Assembly (NCBI GenBank): GCA_013398295.1
Contig: VZSF01011322.1
Span: 1-64,000 of the forward strand
Direction of reading: 5' to 3'
DNA: 64,000 bases
Source: Chionis minor
Taxonomy: Eukaryota > Chordata > Aves > Charadriiformes > Chionididae
Under the pieces are notes generated by a model. It ran no database searches. It worked only from the letters and a program-made list of their open reading frames with translations, and had not been told where the DNA came from. The position numbers and the translations under genes were made by a program. This document shows positions 36,001 through 47,942 of this stretch, piece by piece. Numbering within the stretch: the first letter of the stretch is position 1; each line of letters begins with the position of its first letter.

Positions 36001-38791
36001 TCCCAGGTACAGCTTCCAAACAGGTCTATTTTCCACACGGGTGAGCAAGAGCCGATAACAGGAGCCACTTAATGGGAGGTGGAACAACTCAAGAGCTGCG
36101 AGAAGCTGGGGTTGACACGGACCCATACACAGCTCTGCCCATACCCAGCTGCCATCACCCATCTCAGGGAATCACACAAGTGAAAAAATCCTGATTTTCC
36201 ATTCCCAACAAAGACTGGGCCTGGCCTGAATGCATCTTGGTAAAACAGTTATTTTGATATGAGAGGTTTTCCCCTTTTCTAAAATCAAAGCGCACTTCTA
36301 GTGTTAATACTTCTGATTATATACATGTTATACTTTCATGTGTTTGCTTCCAAAGAGGAATCCCTAATTTGTTTGCACAGCAACATGGCTAATCTCCCTT
36401 GATCCATGGCAGCGTGTGAGTAGGTCACTAAAATGACAACGTTTAATAATTTGTCTCAAGAGGTAAATGATTTGGGGTTTGTACTCTGCATCACTTGAAT
36501 GCGGCGTGAATTGCTGCAATACCACACACAGGCTCCGCTATTAAGCTTTGATGTTTAGAGCCAATAATTGCTAATTCCATCTAAATCTCTGACTTCACCC
36601 CCTGGGTAAGGAGGAAAAGCTTCGTTCTGGCTACACCTCCCTGTCCCACTGCAAATGGCATTTGCCAGCTCCTCTTCCCAAATTTTCGGAGCCTGGATGA
36701 GGCACCACAGGAGGGCAGACACCAGCCTCCTGTCTACATCCTCCCGGAGCCGCTTTACCCCCAGCATCTCGCAACACTGGTGGGTGCTGCTTTCTCTCAC
36801 TCAAAAGCCTTGCTTGCCTGAAAAACATTCAATTCCCAACATATCCCATTCCAGCTCTGTATTAACCCACATAACTGCCATAAAAGCTTCTTGCCCAGGG
36901 TTAAGGTTAGTATTGACAAGTAGGCATCTACTCTCAGCGTTCCAACACCCTCCTGATGGTTGGTGTTTACTGCTTCCAAGTTGTTTTCCTGCTGGGAGCA
37001 GGGTGGGATGGGCAGAGCGCCTGCCTGCGGGACACAGCATCCCCTGGGACACCATGCAGGGGCCACCCAGCCCCACCACTGCGCTGAAAGGCCACATCCA
37101 CCACAAGGGTGACCGCAAGATGGATGCGGACCAAGGGAACCACCAGCTGGAGTTGTCACGAGCACAATTTGCTTTCTACCCTTAAACACAAATCAAGTCT
37201 TTTCTAACCATCCTCCCTAGCGATCAAACTAAAATCCGCTCAGAGCAGCAAGTGGACAAGGACTTCTATTGCTGAACACACACACAGATGAAAAAATAAA
37301 CATGTATGAAAGCTCTTAGAAGATTAACATTTTGCATTTGAAATGTGGACTTGAGCTGGCATTTTTTTTTTTTTTCCCCTGCTCCACCCATTTATGGATG
37401 AAGCAAATAATCAGGCTTTTTGCTGGGGAAATGCCTGGGACGTCCCAGCAGCCTGCTGTGACGTTGCCCAGTCAACGCAGCTTATGGAGCACATGGAAAT
37501 AAGCATTTCGTCTTTACTTTTTCCAAGACAGAGTTTGGAAATGGTATCTTCCAAGGTCTCTGTGGCCTTCGGGAAGCTGCAAAACTCATTGAAAACTCAA
37601 GTTTGTCACAGCAGTACTTAGTGACTATCAAGTCATCAAGGGAATATCAGAAGGTCTTTGCCATCAGCTGTTAGCAACAGGGTGCCAGGGAGGAATGTGA
37701 CAGTAATCACTGAATTGGTTAAAACCCACCCAAACCAAAGCCCATGTCTTCTCTACTAATGCCTTGTCTCATGTTTGTACAGAAGCCATTTCCATTGCAC
37801 GCAGCTCGCTCACACTTTCTCCATTTCCGCTTTTATCCTTATGAACCAAGAGGTTTCTTCAAATGGCAGTTCCCATCCTACTTTATATTTTGGACTCCAG
37901 GTGAGTCAAAACTGACCTAAAACAATTAGGTTTCAGTGTAGCTATACAACTCCTACAGAACATTATTTTACCATATTTATCATATTTTACCATATTACTG
38001 TGAAGAGGGAAACAGTGGTATGTTGGCCATTGGGTTTAGAACTCTGCTTTGTTGCCTGCAGTCACTGAAAACATGAAATAAGATTTGGAAGACTGAGATT
38101 TTTAACGTGGCTATTTACAAGTTCATTTAAATATAATTGGTCATCTAAACTACACCGTGCGAGTCAATAGACACGCGAGGAGAGAACAGGGTGTTTTCCT
38201 GCCAAACTTCCTTAGAATCTATGATTTTTCCTATAATTCTTAACGTGTATTTTAGGAAGGCACCTCGGTTCTAGAGAGCAGTGCACGTCCCAGTTCCCTC
38301 AGAGCCACACGCCCGCAGTCCCTGGGCAGGATCCGACCACGATGCACAGGTATCTCCATACACTAAATCCTTTCTTTCCTAATGGCTTTCACACTATTCC
38401 TTCCACAGGCAAATTAAAAAGAAGATCTATTGGGCTTCATTGCCTACCTTTCCTTGAAAGTATACATTACTAAGCATGCCTAGAGCTTGCAACTAAATTG
38501 AAAAAAGAAAGGAAAAGCAAGCAACCAAAAAACCCACATCTCAGGTTTTATTAAGTAAATTGTAGAGTATAAGAGAAAGCCTCATATATACAATATTTAA
38601 AAATTTTGTATGTGGATCACTAAAGCATTGCATTAGGCTCCTCATATGAGATGTATAACCTATTAACCAGCAGAATGTTTAATTAAAACTCTAACTTCAG
38701 TGAGTAGGAAACCATTTTTCTCTTAAAATGATAGTTAACAGGTATTAAAACTGCAGGGGGAGGAAAAAAAACCCCCCATTTTAAGCCATAC

Positions 38792-39067
38792 CTATGAGGT
38801 CTGAATTCACCTTCTTTATGACATTTATTCTTACTGCTGCTATGAGGCAGGTCAGCGTAATTAGGTCTGTTTGCAAGAAATTCTTGGAGTCATTTGTTTT
38901 CGCTGAGGTTTTGAGAAGAGCCAAGAGCTCTAGTCGCGTGGCTGTCAAAGAGCCACCACAGGTAGCTCTGCTAAGACCAGAGCTCATTTTCTCAATTGCA
39001 TCTTCCACGGTGTCATTTTGCCCTTTCCTCAGACTGGTGCAACTCGAAATTAATGGGTTCCTTCTGC
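38792..39067 (-). CDS. Speculative internal exon of an unknown gene (weak)
   Basis: On the minus strand an acceptor-like 'CCCTCCATCTTCAG|G' ends at 39068 and a donor-like 'CATAG|GTATGG' begins at 38791. The 276 bases between them (92 codons) stay open in one frame, entering with two bases of a split codon and leaving with one, so both introns would be phase 1. The translation looks helical, for example 'TVEDAIEKMSSGL' and 'TATRLELLALLKTSAKTND', but I recognise no family. With many chance frames in 64 kb, a single such segment is weak evidence. No neighbouring exon of comparable quality was found, and a non-coding explanation is more likely. Confidence 0.15.
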
Positions 39068-41633
39068 CTGAAGATGGAGGGCATGGTCTTTATTTTTTCC
39101 TCCCTTATTTGCACCACCCATAGGATGAAGAAAGAACAATGCGCGATTGCATTAGGCTTTCTGAAACTCTTGTTCTCCCTACTAGGAAAAGCCCTAGCAA
39201 GAAGATGTTATCATGACATGATTTTATGTTGCGAGTAGCCATTTCGAGTGCTTGGGACCAATTTTTCAGAGGTGCCAGTGACCTGGTTTGCACACTGGTT
39301 TTGGTGGGAGCTCTGGGAGCTCAGAGCTTGCTGGTTCAGACCACCCCCTATAGCACAGCAGTTGTGGATGCTCCAGGTGAACATGTGTGGAGCACAAGGC
39401 ACCTGAGCAAGAGCACAGGACAAGGCAAGGACCAAGGGATATAAAAAAAAAAGTGTGAAGTCTTCAGAGGAATGGGCAGAGAGGAAGATTTTCTGCTGGT
39501 CTCCCCAGATAGCCAAGAAGATTTTTGGGTCCAGTTCTCCACGAGCTACTGTGGCCAGCTTCAGAAAGGCAAAAGCTTTGTGCACGGCTCTTTGGCTAAT
39601 CATCCTGCTTCATGGTCTTCCTTTAACCTGCTCATTCGCTTGCGTGGGAAGCGGGGACAAAAAAAATAAAATAAAAAGCCCTGTGACAGAGCTATCGTTG
39701 CTTTTCTGGAAGAGCTGCACCAAAGAGCTCTTGGAAGGGAAAAAAAAGAGAGTTACAAACTGCACCTGCTCAGTCTGACGTGATCCTACACGGTGCCTCC
39801 CTCGGGCTGCTTCTCAGCAACACCTCCACTTTTGGGGAAGTCGCAGGTCCCAGGCAGCAGTGAGCCACGGCCAGTGCCAGGCCAGTGGTGGCCAGCAGAA
39901 AGCAGGATGATCTTTGAGCCGTCTGCCCGAGCAGTGCAGAACTTTGAAAGGAAGAATAGTGCATCCCTAAGACTGTCTTGGTTGTACCTTAATGGGGTGC
40001 AGGGGGGCTCTTTACTGCACCACTGTTCTCCCTTTCCCATTGAGCGAAGGAGCCGGTCGATGTCTCCTGCGGGAGCCACCACCAGTGCTTCCTTCCACCC
40101 CCTCCAGTCCCCGGGCAAGCTCCGGGCAGCGCCTGGAGAAGAACAGCATGCCGGCAACGCAAGAGCCTCCGAGACTCCTATTATTTCTAGCTTGCAGCTA
40201 ATGAGTACATGAAAAACCATTCAAGTCATGGAAAGGCCATTTAGGCTGGTAATAACCCGTATCCCTGTTGAGCAGGACCTGGCTACGGATGCTCAGGCAA
40301 GATCCATGCCGCAAAGGAAAATTCTTTATGGAGTTTCTAGGTTATTAACATCACAAAGCCCCTAAGTTATCTAAACAGCATGTAGCCGTGCTATTTTTCT
40401 GCTGCTGGTGCATGTCTTATCATTAAATCCACTCACACGATTTTGGGAACACAGTTCTTCCCTTCCCCCCACCAGTGATCAAAACAGAGCAACTTTAAAA
40501 AACCCTGCTTCACAATAAGGAGGTAACAACAAAAATAACGTTTAGATGCATAGTGACTTCATGCAGCATAGGCTTTGTACAGGCAAAATATCTTCAGCTG
40601 GAGCCCAGAAGAGTACCAAATATTTAAAGGCAACACAATTCTGATGCTAAAACTAATTTATTCTACAACCTATCTTGTATTTATCAGGATCCTTAATCAG
40701 AAAGAAACGACTGATCAGGGAGATTATCATCTGGTATAATAAAACTATCACATTGTAAGATACAAAAGAAAAACCTGCTGTGAATGACTATTCCCTTCTA
40801 ACATCACAACAATCTATTCTTAGGTTTAGTCAAATATATTTAGTTTGCTGGTGAACTCAGGTGATCAAGGAGCTCAATTCAACTATAAAAAGTAGAATCA
40901 GCAGATGCATTAATTTGCATTTTTAAAGGAACACCACTCAGCAGCGCTGACAAAGCAAAACCTACACTTTTATTCACAAATCCTGAGTAATTATTAATTG
41001 CAGGCTGTAGCACCGTGCTTGGGTATGGATGGCGCTACCCATGCTTACTGCAGCGCGTCCATGCGGAGCTGCTGGAAGAAAGAGGAGTGGGATGGGATGG
41101 GAATGACGGTGAGACCAGCTGAAACACCCTGAGGCTAAGGGAAAGCTGTGAGTCTACTCCGGCTGGGATTTCTCCGTGGCAGAAGGCAGAGCCAGCCGGG
41201 AGGCGTCGCTCCGGGAGGTGGCCGTGCGCCACATATGCCATCGAGCCAATCTCTAAGGCAGAAATCAACCGCAGGAAAATCAGCCAGAGGGGACGGGGCA
41301 CCACGACACCCTCCCCGTGGTGGGGAGAGGGCTGCTGGCACCCCTACAGGATTAGAAAAGCTGAGGAACAGGGAACACGCTGGAAAAGAACCCCAAAGCC
41401 AACCTCTTGACAGTGGCCATGCTGACAAAGCCAATGGCGTCGTTGCAAATGAACTGCTTCAATAAACAAAACCAGCCAGATTGAGGAATATTTCCAGCAA
41501 AGCCAAGGGAAATGTGATCATACAAATTACTGTAGCATTTTACCCAAGTTATCCAGGTGGCATGGGTTTTTTGTGTGTTTTCAGGGGAAAACACTAAACA
41601 GCCCATCAAGACCTCAGTCCTTTCAGCCCACAG

Positions 41634-41673
41634 AATCCACTGCTTTTTGAGACAATCCACTGCTTTTGGAGCC
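41634..41673. repeat. Two-copy 20-bp tandem duplication
   Basis: The unit 'AATCCACTGCTTTTTGAGAC' is followed directly by a second copy with two changes (AATCCACTGCTTTTGGAGCC). It is a small local duplication with no apparent function. Confidence 0.8.
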
Positions 41674-44600
41674 AGCCCCAAACTGGCCACGCTGCTCGAT
41701 CTCTCGTTCCCACTCCCACGACGGTATTTTGTCGTCTCTCCACGCTATCTCCACAATACACCCAAAAGCAAACTAATCGCCCCTGGTTTGCTTTCCCTGT
41801 TATTTTTGGAATAATTATCTGAAGAAAATTTTAAGATGCAAGTGAGAAAATGCCAGCATCAGAGAAGCTGCAGGCAAAGCTAATTGCTCGATCTGCTTCT
41901 GTAGATCTAATTTAAAACAGGAGTTGAACTTCTGGAGCCACTGCTTATTTCCTTGGAGGCATATCCATCAGTCTGATGTGAGTAATTTCAACGTGCAGAG
42001 ACATTTTTACCCTTCTCTGTAGGTATAATTGTGTTAATGCAGGTGAGCAGGTGCTTCTGGGCATGCAGGAGAGACCGCAGCCCGAACGGTGGATTTGCAA
42101 ATAAGTAAACTTGTCATACGTGTCCCTCCCTCGCCAACACTTCATTGGGATTTAATTTTTTCCAGAGATATTAAAAACCTTATTGAACTTGTGATGTGTC
42201 ACCTCAGGGTCCCCTGGAGCTGGGCGTTATTGCTCCACCACCTTGCTGCTCCCCATAGCAGAGCATCGTGTACCGCAGCCATAACTATGTTTTAAAAGAA
42301 AGAGGAAAAGTGTTAAAAATGTACTTTTCAAGTAGGTTCCTTAATTGCTATGTGTTCTGCAAACCTGATGTGCAGACACCTAATCCCGCAGCCTGGGGTT
42401 TCTCATCCCAGGGCCCCATGGCTGCTCCCATCTGCTATGTAGTTGTTGCTGCTTTCCCAGCATTTTTTGGAGCATGAGTGGGATTTGAAGTGTTTGATCT
42501 TGGAAAAGAGAGGACTAAGATGAAGCACGATTAAAGTATTCTCAATAATGACTGTTTTGGATAATAGTTATTTGGAGATCGTCTGCTGTTTCATTACTCA
42601 GAAGTTAGAAGATAGTGAAACTGAAAGACTTGAAACAAACAAACAAGAAATAATCAGAAAATATGCCTTTTTTTCCTCCACTGAAAGAAAGAAATCTGGG
42701 GAAGGCATTGTCATGAGATGTCCATAGATGGAGATTTCCTCGCTTTAAAGACGATTGAACAAGAAAAACTAAAAGTGTTAGTGGTAATGTTTTAAAAATA
42801 TTCCCAGCTGGCCTCAGTGCACACTGCCCAGGGTATGAATTATAGTCTATTCTTTGGTGGACAACCAATAATGACAATCTTACAACACTTCTGATTTTTA
42901 GCTATGTTTCTATTCCCCTCCTCTTGAATCACACATATAAAGACTCAGAAGCCATTCTTATGTTGAGTTTATACTGAAATCCCACTGCAAGGTCCACGTG
43001 AGCATATGTAAATACGCGTGCAGCACGATTAAAACAAAAATGTTGCATTTTCATGGTTTAATCAAACTGTAAAATTAATCCGTGGTAAGGCTTATTCTAC
43101 ACTACTTCTTACAGAGAAGCAAATGCAATTAAAATGTTGCCCAAATTCATAGTTGTTGAGCTAGTGTAATAAGCGTGTACAAAAAGGGACCCTTGAGACA
43201 CACAGTTGAGCCCCAAATAGCTTTTTTATTCAAGATGAGCCCTCGCATCGTGGGAGCACCGAGAACAGCAGCAGAGCTATCACAGGCAGGCTGATTACTT
43301 TAGCAAGACTTGCTCTATTTAAAAATAAATTTAAAAAAAAAAAAGCATGTGCTAAGATCAGATCTTGTAGCAACGTTTATCTTTTGCCTGGCAGTCCCTC
43401 ACCAAGGGCTTTGCAGATGACTGCCCGTGTTGCACAGCCCCGTGAAAGGTGCGGGGACAGGGCTTTGCCCTAATAAAATCCAGGTGCAATCAAGGTAAAG
43501 AAAAAAATAAATTGCTGTGATCATTATTTTTGCCTCTAGAGGTACTAATAAAAAAAAAGCAAAAAAAAATAATGCGATGTGCCATTAATAGGATGTTACA
43601 CAGAGATTTCAGCTCCGGGTTGAGTTACCAGTTCTGGGCAGCACTCGCTGGCGTTCAGTGCAACGCTTTCTCACGCGCACTCCTCCTGAACACAGAAGGT
43701 TCCAAAGGAGGACAGTAAACAAGCTTTAATCCCTGGGAAGTACCTAACACTTCTGTGTTCTGAGGGGGAAAAAAGCTAAGTGGGCTAATACGGAGTACAG
43801 GCGGAGTTAAAGAACTGGAATCCTACACCCATCCAAACATACAAAATATGATATCGAGACCCAAGACCGTAACACACGTGGACAAGTTACAGATAAGACT
43901 TTCCAAAGAATCCAGAAAAAGCCCCAAACCAAGATTGCTATGTAGAAAGAGCAATTGCAGCTCAGCGTGACTAAGACTTCTCTTATTCAATTTCTGCCTT
44001 TCAATATCCATTTCTTGCAGGGAAATGCAATACCTGAATCATGCTTTTCCCTGTATCTACACCCCACAATGAGAGCACAGAGCAGGAAAGGCCAATTTTT
44101 CCAGTGTCTCCTGCCAAGTGTACTTTGGCTAGCACTTTGCCCGTTCCTGGTGATGCCAGCCCAGGTCACAGTGCCAGCAGTTCACCACCACTCTCTGGCA
44201 CAGACAGACGTAGACCTGGCAGTAAAGCCTTTTATGAAGTTTATAGGTTGCACACTGCCCACATCGCACACAACATTTCTTTGAAATAACCACTTATTGT
44301 GCAGCTTTACCAGTGATTTAACCAAGGTGCTTTTCCCAGCTTCCCCTCCTGCCCCCGCTTTTCCATCCCCAGTAGATGTTTTACAGATGATGCACTTGGG
44401 TGTCTTCCTCCAGATTCAAGGGGTCACCCCAACTGAGCCCCAGGTTCACCCTAAGATGAGTTGTCCCCACCAAGGATCACCCCAAAAGAGGTCAGACCTC
44501 GTTGCCTGCTGCTCTCCTGGCTTTTCCAACTGGCTTGCCAGGTTTGGTGTTCGCTGAATCCTTCAAATCGTCCTGACCCCAAGATGAAGCACAGGAGCAA

Positions 44601-45480
44601 CACAACTGTCTGCCCAGCAGGATCCTGCAGGACCACCTCACCCTGCAGAGATGGGCGGAAGTTACTAATGAAAGTGTCTGATGGAGAATTTATCCTGTCT
44701 GGCCTCCACTCGCCTCAGGCCATTTCGACCAGCAAGCTGTTTGCGTGCTTGGCCACCAACTCTCTCCTAGCATCAGGAAAGCTTGTTTGGGAAGGAAGAT
44801 CTTGCCCATTGCTGTGCAGAGGCTGTGGTCTCCCACAGCGGTTTGAATCCAAAAGAGTAATTTAGACCTCGGAAACCTGGGCTGGCGGTCCTGAAAGTCA
44901 AATGAAATTCAATACTTTGGAGGAAAAAGCAATGTGGTGCATTTAAAAGAAAGAAGACCCCACACTGCTACAGACCTGCTCAGCTTCCCCAGACAGCCTA
45001 ACACAATCTGGTTCCCCTTTAAGGTCCCTAACCCAATCAACTAAACATTAGCAACAGGCTTTAGCGGAACAGATACTGCAAATAAATACTGAGCAGTTAC
45101 AAAACGTCAGGGGGCCACAACCAGATCTCACAGTTTGATCGCTTTGCTGCAGTTTTCAGGGCTGTAGGTCACCGAGTGCTGTCTCCGCTTTCATGGGGAC
45201 CTGTTTTCATGGTGTGCCATTTCCTGCCTTGCAGGGATGCCAGAGGCTTACACTGAATCCGAGTTAACGTTATGACCAGAGATGTTATGATTTGCTTTTC
45301 AATATTAAAAAAACAACCTGAAAAGCCAACCAACCAACAAAGCAGAAAAGCCGAACCAGACAATTACGACAATACCACCTCACGGGAGAGGAGTTTGGTC
45401 TGTTTTATAGGTAGTCAAAGCAGGAGTGGTCCTCATCCAATACATGAGCCATGCAGCCGAGGGGAGGTTTCCCACCGCCC

Positions 45481-46427
45481 AGCCCACCTACAGACAGCTC
45501 TTCATAACCCAACCCCTGGGTTCAGCTGTACCTGCCATCCCGGCTCACCTGTGAAACAACTTTCAAACGAGGTGGGAGAACAACTACTCACACACTAGAG
45601 AGCTCCTGGACTCTGCATATAATCACCCCGAAAAAGGGCCAAAGGCTTGCGCTGGAGAAGATGTCCTACATTTCCCGAAAGTCATTGCAGTGGTGAGATC
45701 AGCAGCACCCAGAAAGTCCCTTTGCACTCCAACAGAAGGCCAGTCCTGAGCTCAAAGTTCTTCTGCCTAAGGACAGATGCAGCCCAGCTGCAGAGAGGAA
45801 TCCCTTGGTTCAATTATTTAATTTTTTTTTTTTTAAGCAACTACTTTGTATTTGGGTTATTGTCTGCATTTCAGGTCGGTGAGTCGAAGGGCTGAGCAAG
45901 TTGGTGGAGAGCAGGGCTGCAGAGCGCACAGCTTTGATACCAGAAGAACCAGACAAACCCACAGCATTAACAGCTCCAAATTGAAGCCACGAGTTCTTAA
46001 CTGGGGAGACGCTTATTATTTTTTACTTTTTTTGCCTTCCAAATCCACACAAGTGTGTTGGCTTTCATTTTCCACCACTTACACATTGCTAATACCTGGT
46101 CGCAGTAGCCAGCCTGTACCATGGACACTTTAAACATGCACTAGTCTCATACCTGGACACAGAGTAAATAGACGGGTTTGGATAAATGAAAAATCAATGA
46201 GCCAGCAAAGGCTTCTCTCATTTGATTGATCCAGGCCCCCGGGCGGCAGGCGCAGCAGCATGCAAAATGGTGTTAACGTAGCACGAGTATAAATTCCCTT
46301 CACAGGAAGTACAGTAACAAAAACTAATAGCAGCACAAATGCAGTCCAGAGTATCACTGATCCCAAAACATTAGATGACAGCATCAGATAATTTAATGAA
46401 CGGTACAGAGCTTTCGGAGAGCAGCAG
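45481..46427. repeat. Direct duplicate, copy 1 (probable assembly artefact)
   Basis: This 947-bp block recurs at 46429-47375 with an offset of exactly 948. I compared long stretches and found no difference, and a 13-base T-run (45822-45834) is the same length in both. The junction is a single N at 46428. A contig ending at 46427 and the next starting at 46429 would give exactly this pattern if they overlapped but were not merged. A true tandem duplication young enough to be identical is possible but less likely. No gene lies in it. Confidence 0.9.
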
Positions 46428-46428
46428 N
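46428..46428. other. Assembly gap (single N) between duplicate copies
   Basis: The undetermined base lies exactly at the junction of the two identical 947-bp blocks. This placement is the main reason to suspect an unmerged contig overlap. Confidence 0.95.
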
Positions 46429-47375
46429 AGCCCACCTACAGACAGCTCTTCATAACCCAACCCCTGGGTTCAGCTGTACCTGCCATCCCGGCTCACCTGT
46501 GAAACAACTTTCAAACGAGGTGGGAGAACAACTACTCACACACTAGAGAGCTCCTGGACTCTGCATATAATCACCCCGAAAAAGGGCCAAAGGCTTGCGC
46601 TGGAGAAGATGTCCTACATTTCCCGAAAGTCATTGCAGTGGTGAGATCAGCAGCACCCAGAAAGTCCCTTTGCACTCCAACAGAAGGCCAGTCCTGAGCT
46701 CAAAGTTCTTCTGCCTAAGGACAGATGCAGCCCAGCTGCAGAGAGGAATCCCTTGGTTCAATTATTTAATTTTTTTTTTTTTAAGCAACTACTTTGTATT
46801 TGGGTTATTGTCTGCATTTCAGGTCGGTGAGTCGAAGGGCTGAGCAAGTTGGTGGAGAGCAGGGCTGCAGAGCGCACAGCTTTGATACCAGAAGAACCAG
46901 ACAAACCCACAGCATTAACAGCTCCAAATTGAAGCCACGAGTTCTTAACTGGGGAGACGCTTATTATTTTTTACTTTTTTTGCCTTCCAAATCCACACAA
47001 GTGTGTTGGCTTTCATTTTCCACCACTTACACATTGCTAATACCTGGTCGCAGTAGCCAGCCTGTACCATGGACACTTTAAACATGCACTAGTCTCATAC
47101 CTGGACACAGAGTAAATAGACGGGTTTGGATAAATGAAAAATCAATGAGCCAGCAAAGGCTTCTCTCATTTGATTGATCCAGGCCCCCGGGCGGCAGGCG
47201 CAGCAGCATGCAAAATGGTGTTAACGTAGCACGAGTATAAATTCCCTTCACAGGAAGTACAGTAACAAAAACTAATAGCAGCACAAATGCAGTCCAGAGT
47301 ATCACTGATCCCAAAACATTAGATGACAGCATCAGATAATTTAATGAACGGTACAGAGCTTTCGGAGAGCAGCAG
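46429..47375. repeat. Direct duplicate, copy 2 (probable assembly artefact)
   Basis: Second copy of the 947-bp block, continuing into unique sequence at 47376. Minus-strand open frames at 47078-47332 and plus-strand frames at 46595-47081 simply repeat those of copy 1. If the duplication is artificial, this interval should be counted once and the locus is about 948 bp shorter. Confidence 0.9.
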
Positions 47376-47684
47376 CAGCCTGTTTAGCATTGCTTATTTT
47401 ATCTCTGTACCATTTGAAGCTGTGTGATGCCGTATATCTTGTTCAGGAGGTACATAACAACCATTGGTTAAACACTGATCTACAAACTACGTGTGGGCTT
47501 ATAAATTCTCATCGTATTTTCCTAGTAAAGTTTTTACATTTTTTCCCCCCCGCTAGATATATTGCTGGGACTTCTTTACCACACAGCAGACACTTCCCGC
47601 AATATTGCGCAGTCACGTCTGCATATTTTGTTGTTGAAAAGTCTCTTAAATAACATCTGTTGTGGTCTAAAACTGACGATCCAT

Positions 47685-47733
47685 AGATAAGATCGGATAA
47701 GATAAGCATCTGACAATCCACAGATGCTTATCT
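47685..47733. promoter_or_regulatory. GATA/E-box cluster with a 13-bp perfect inverted repeat
   Basis: The arms at 47700-47712 (AGATAAGCATCTG) and 47721-47733 (CAGATGCTTATCT) are perfect reverse complements around an 8-base spacer. Each arm holds a WGATAR site and a CANNTG E-box (CATCTG/CAGATG). Further GATA cores lie at 47685-47690 (AGATAA) and 47695-47700 (GGATAA). GATA plus E-box pairs are bound by GATA-TAL1 complexes in blood cells, though the spacing here is shorter than the usual composite. It could equally be a chance palindrome or a hairpin. Confidence 0.3.
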
Positions 47734-47911
47734 CCAGTTTTAAAGACCTGCTGCACTTGGGATGTTGGCCCTCTGAAGGGCAGACAGGGGTAATTCACAC
47801 AGCATGTGTGGATTCATCAGGTTCAGGCACTGGTGATTACATTTTGCCAGATTAACCTCCACATAGTTGCCCATGGTTGCTATGTGTGGATAAATAACGA
47901 AGGTTTCTTTC

Positions 47912-47936
<25 letters not shown>
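47912..47936. repeat. (TA)n microsatellite
   Basis: About twelve alternating AT dinucleotides. Likely length-polymorphic and able to extrude a cruciform. Confidence 0.95.

Positions 47937-47942
<6 letters not shown>

Larger units (their letters stand above)
33079..45480. other. Long gene-free stretch, moderately AT-rich
   Basis: About 12.4 kb with no recognisable gene or transposon and little low-complexity DNA apart from T-runs at 34713-34724 and 37362-37375, a C-rich run at 34519-34533 and an A-rich patch at 43510-43572. GC-richer islands lie at 33560-33850 and 41030-41400. The only coding suggestion is the candidate exon at 38792-39067, listed separately. The rest is unique sequence, possibly containing regulatory elements I cannot resolve. 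Confidence 0.5.
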
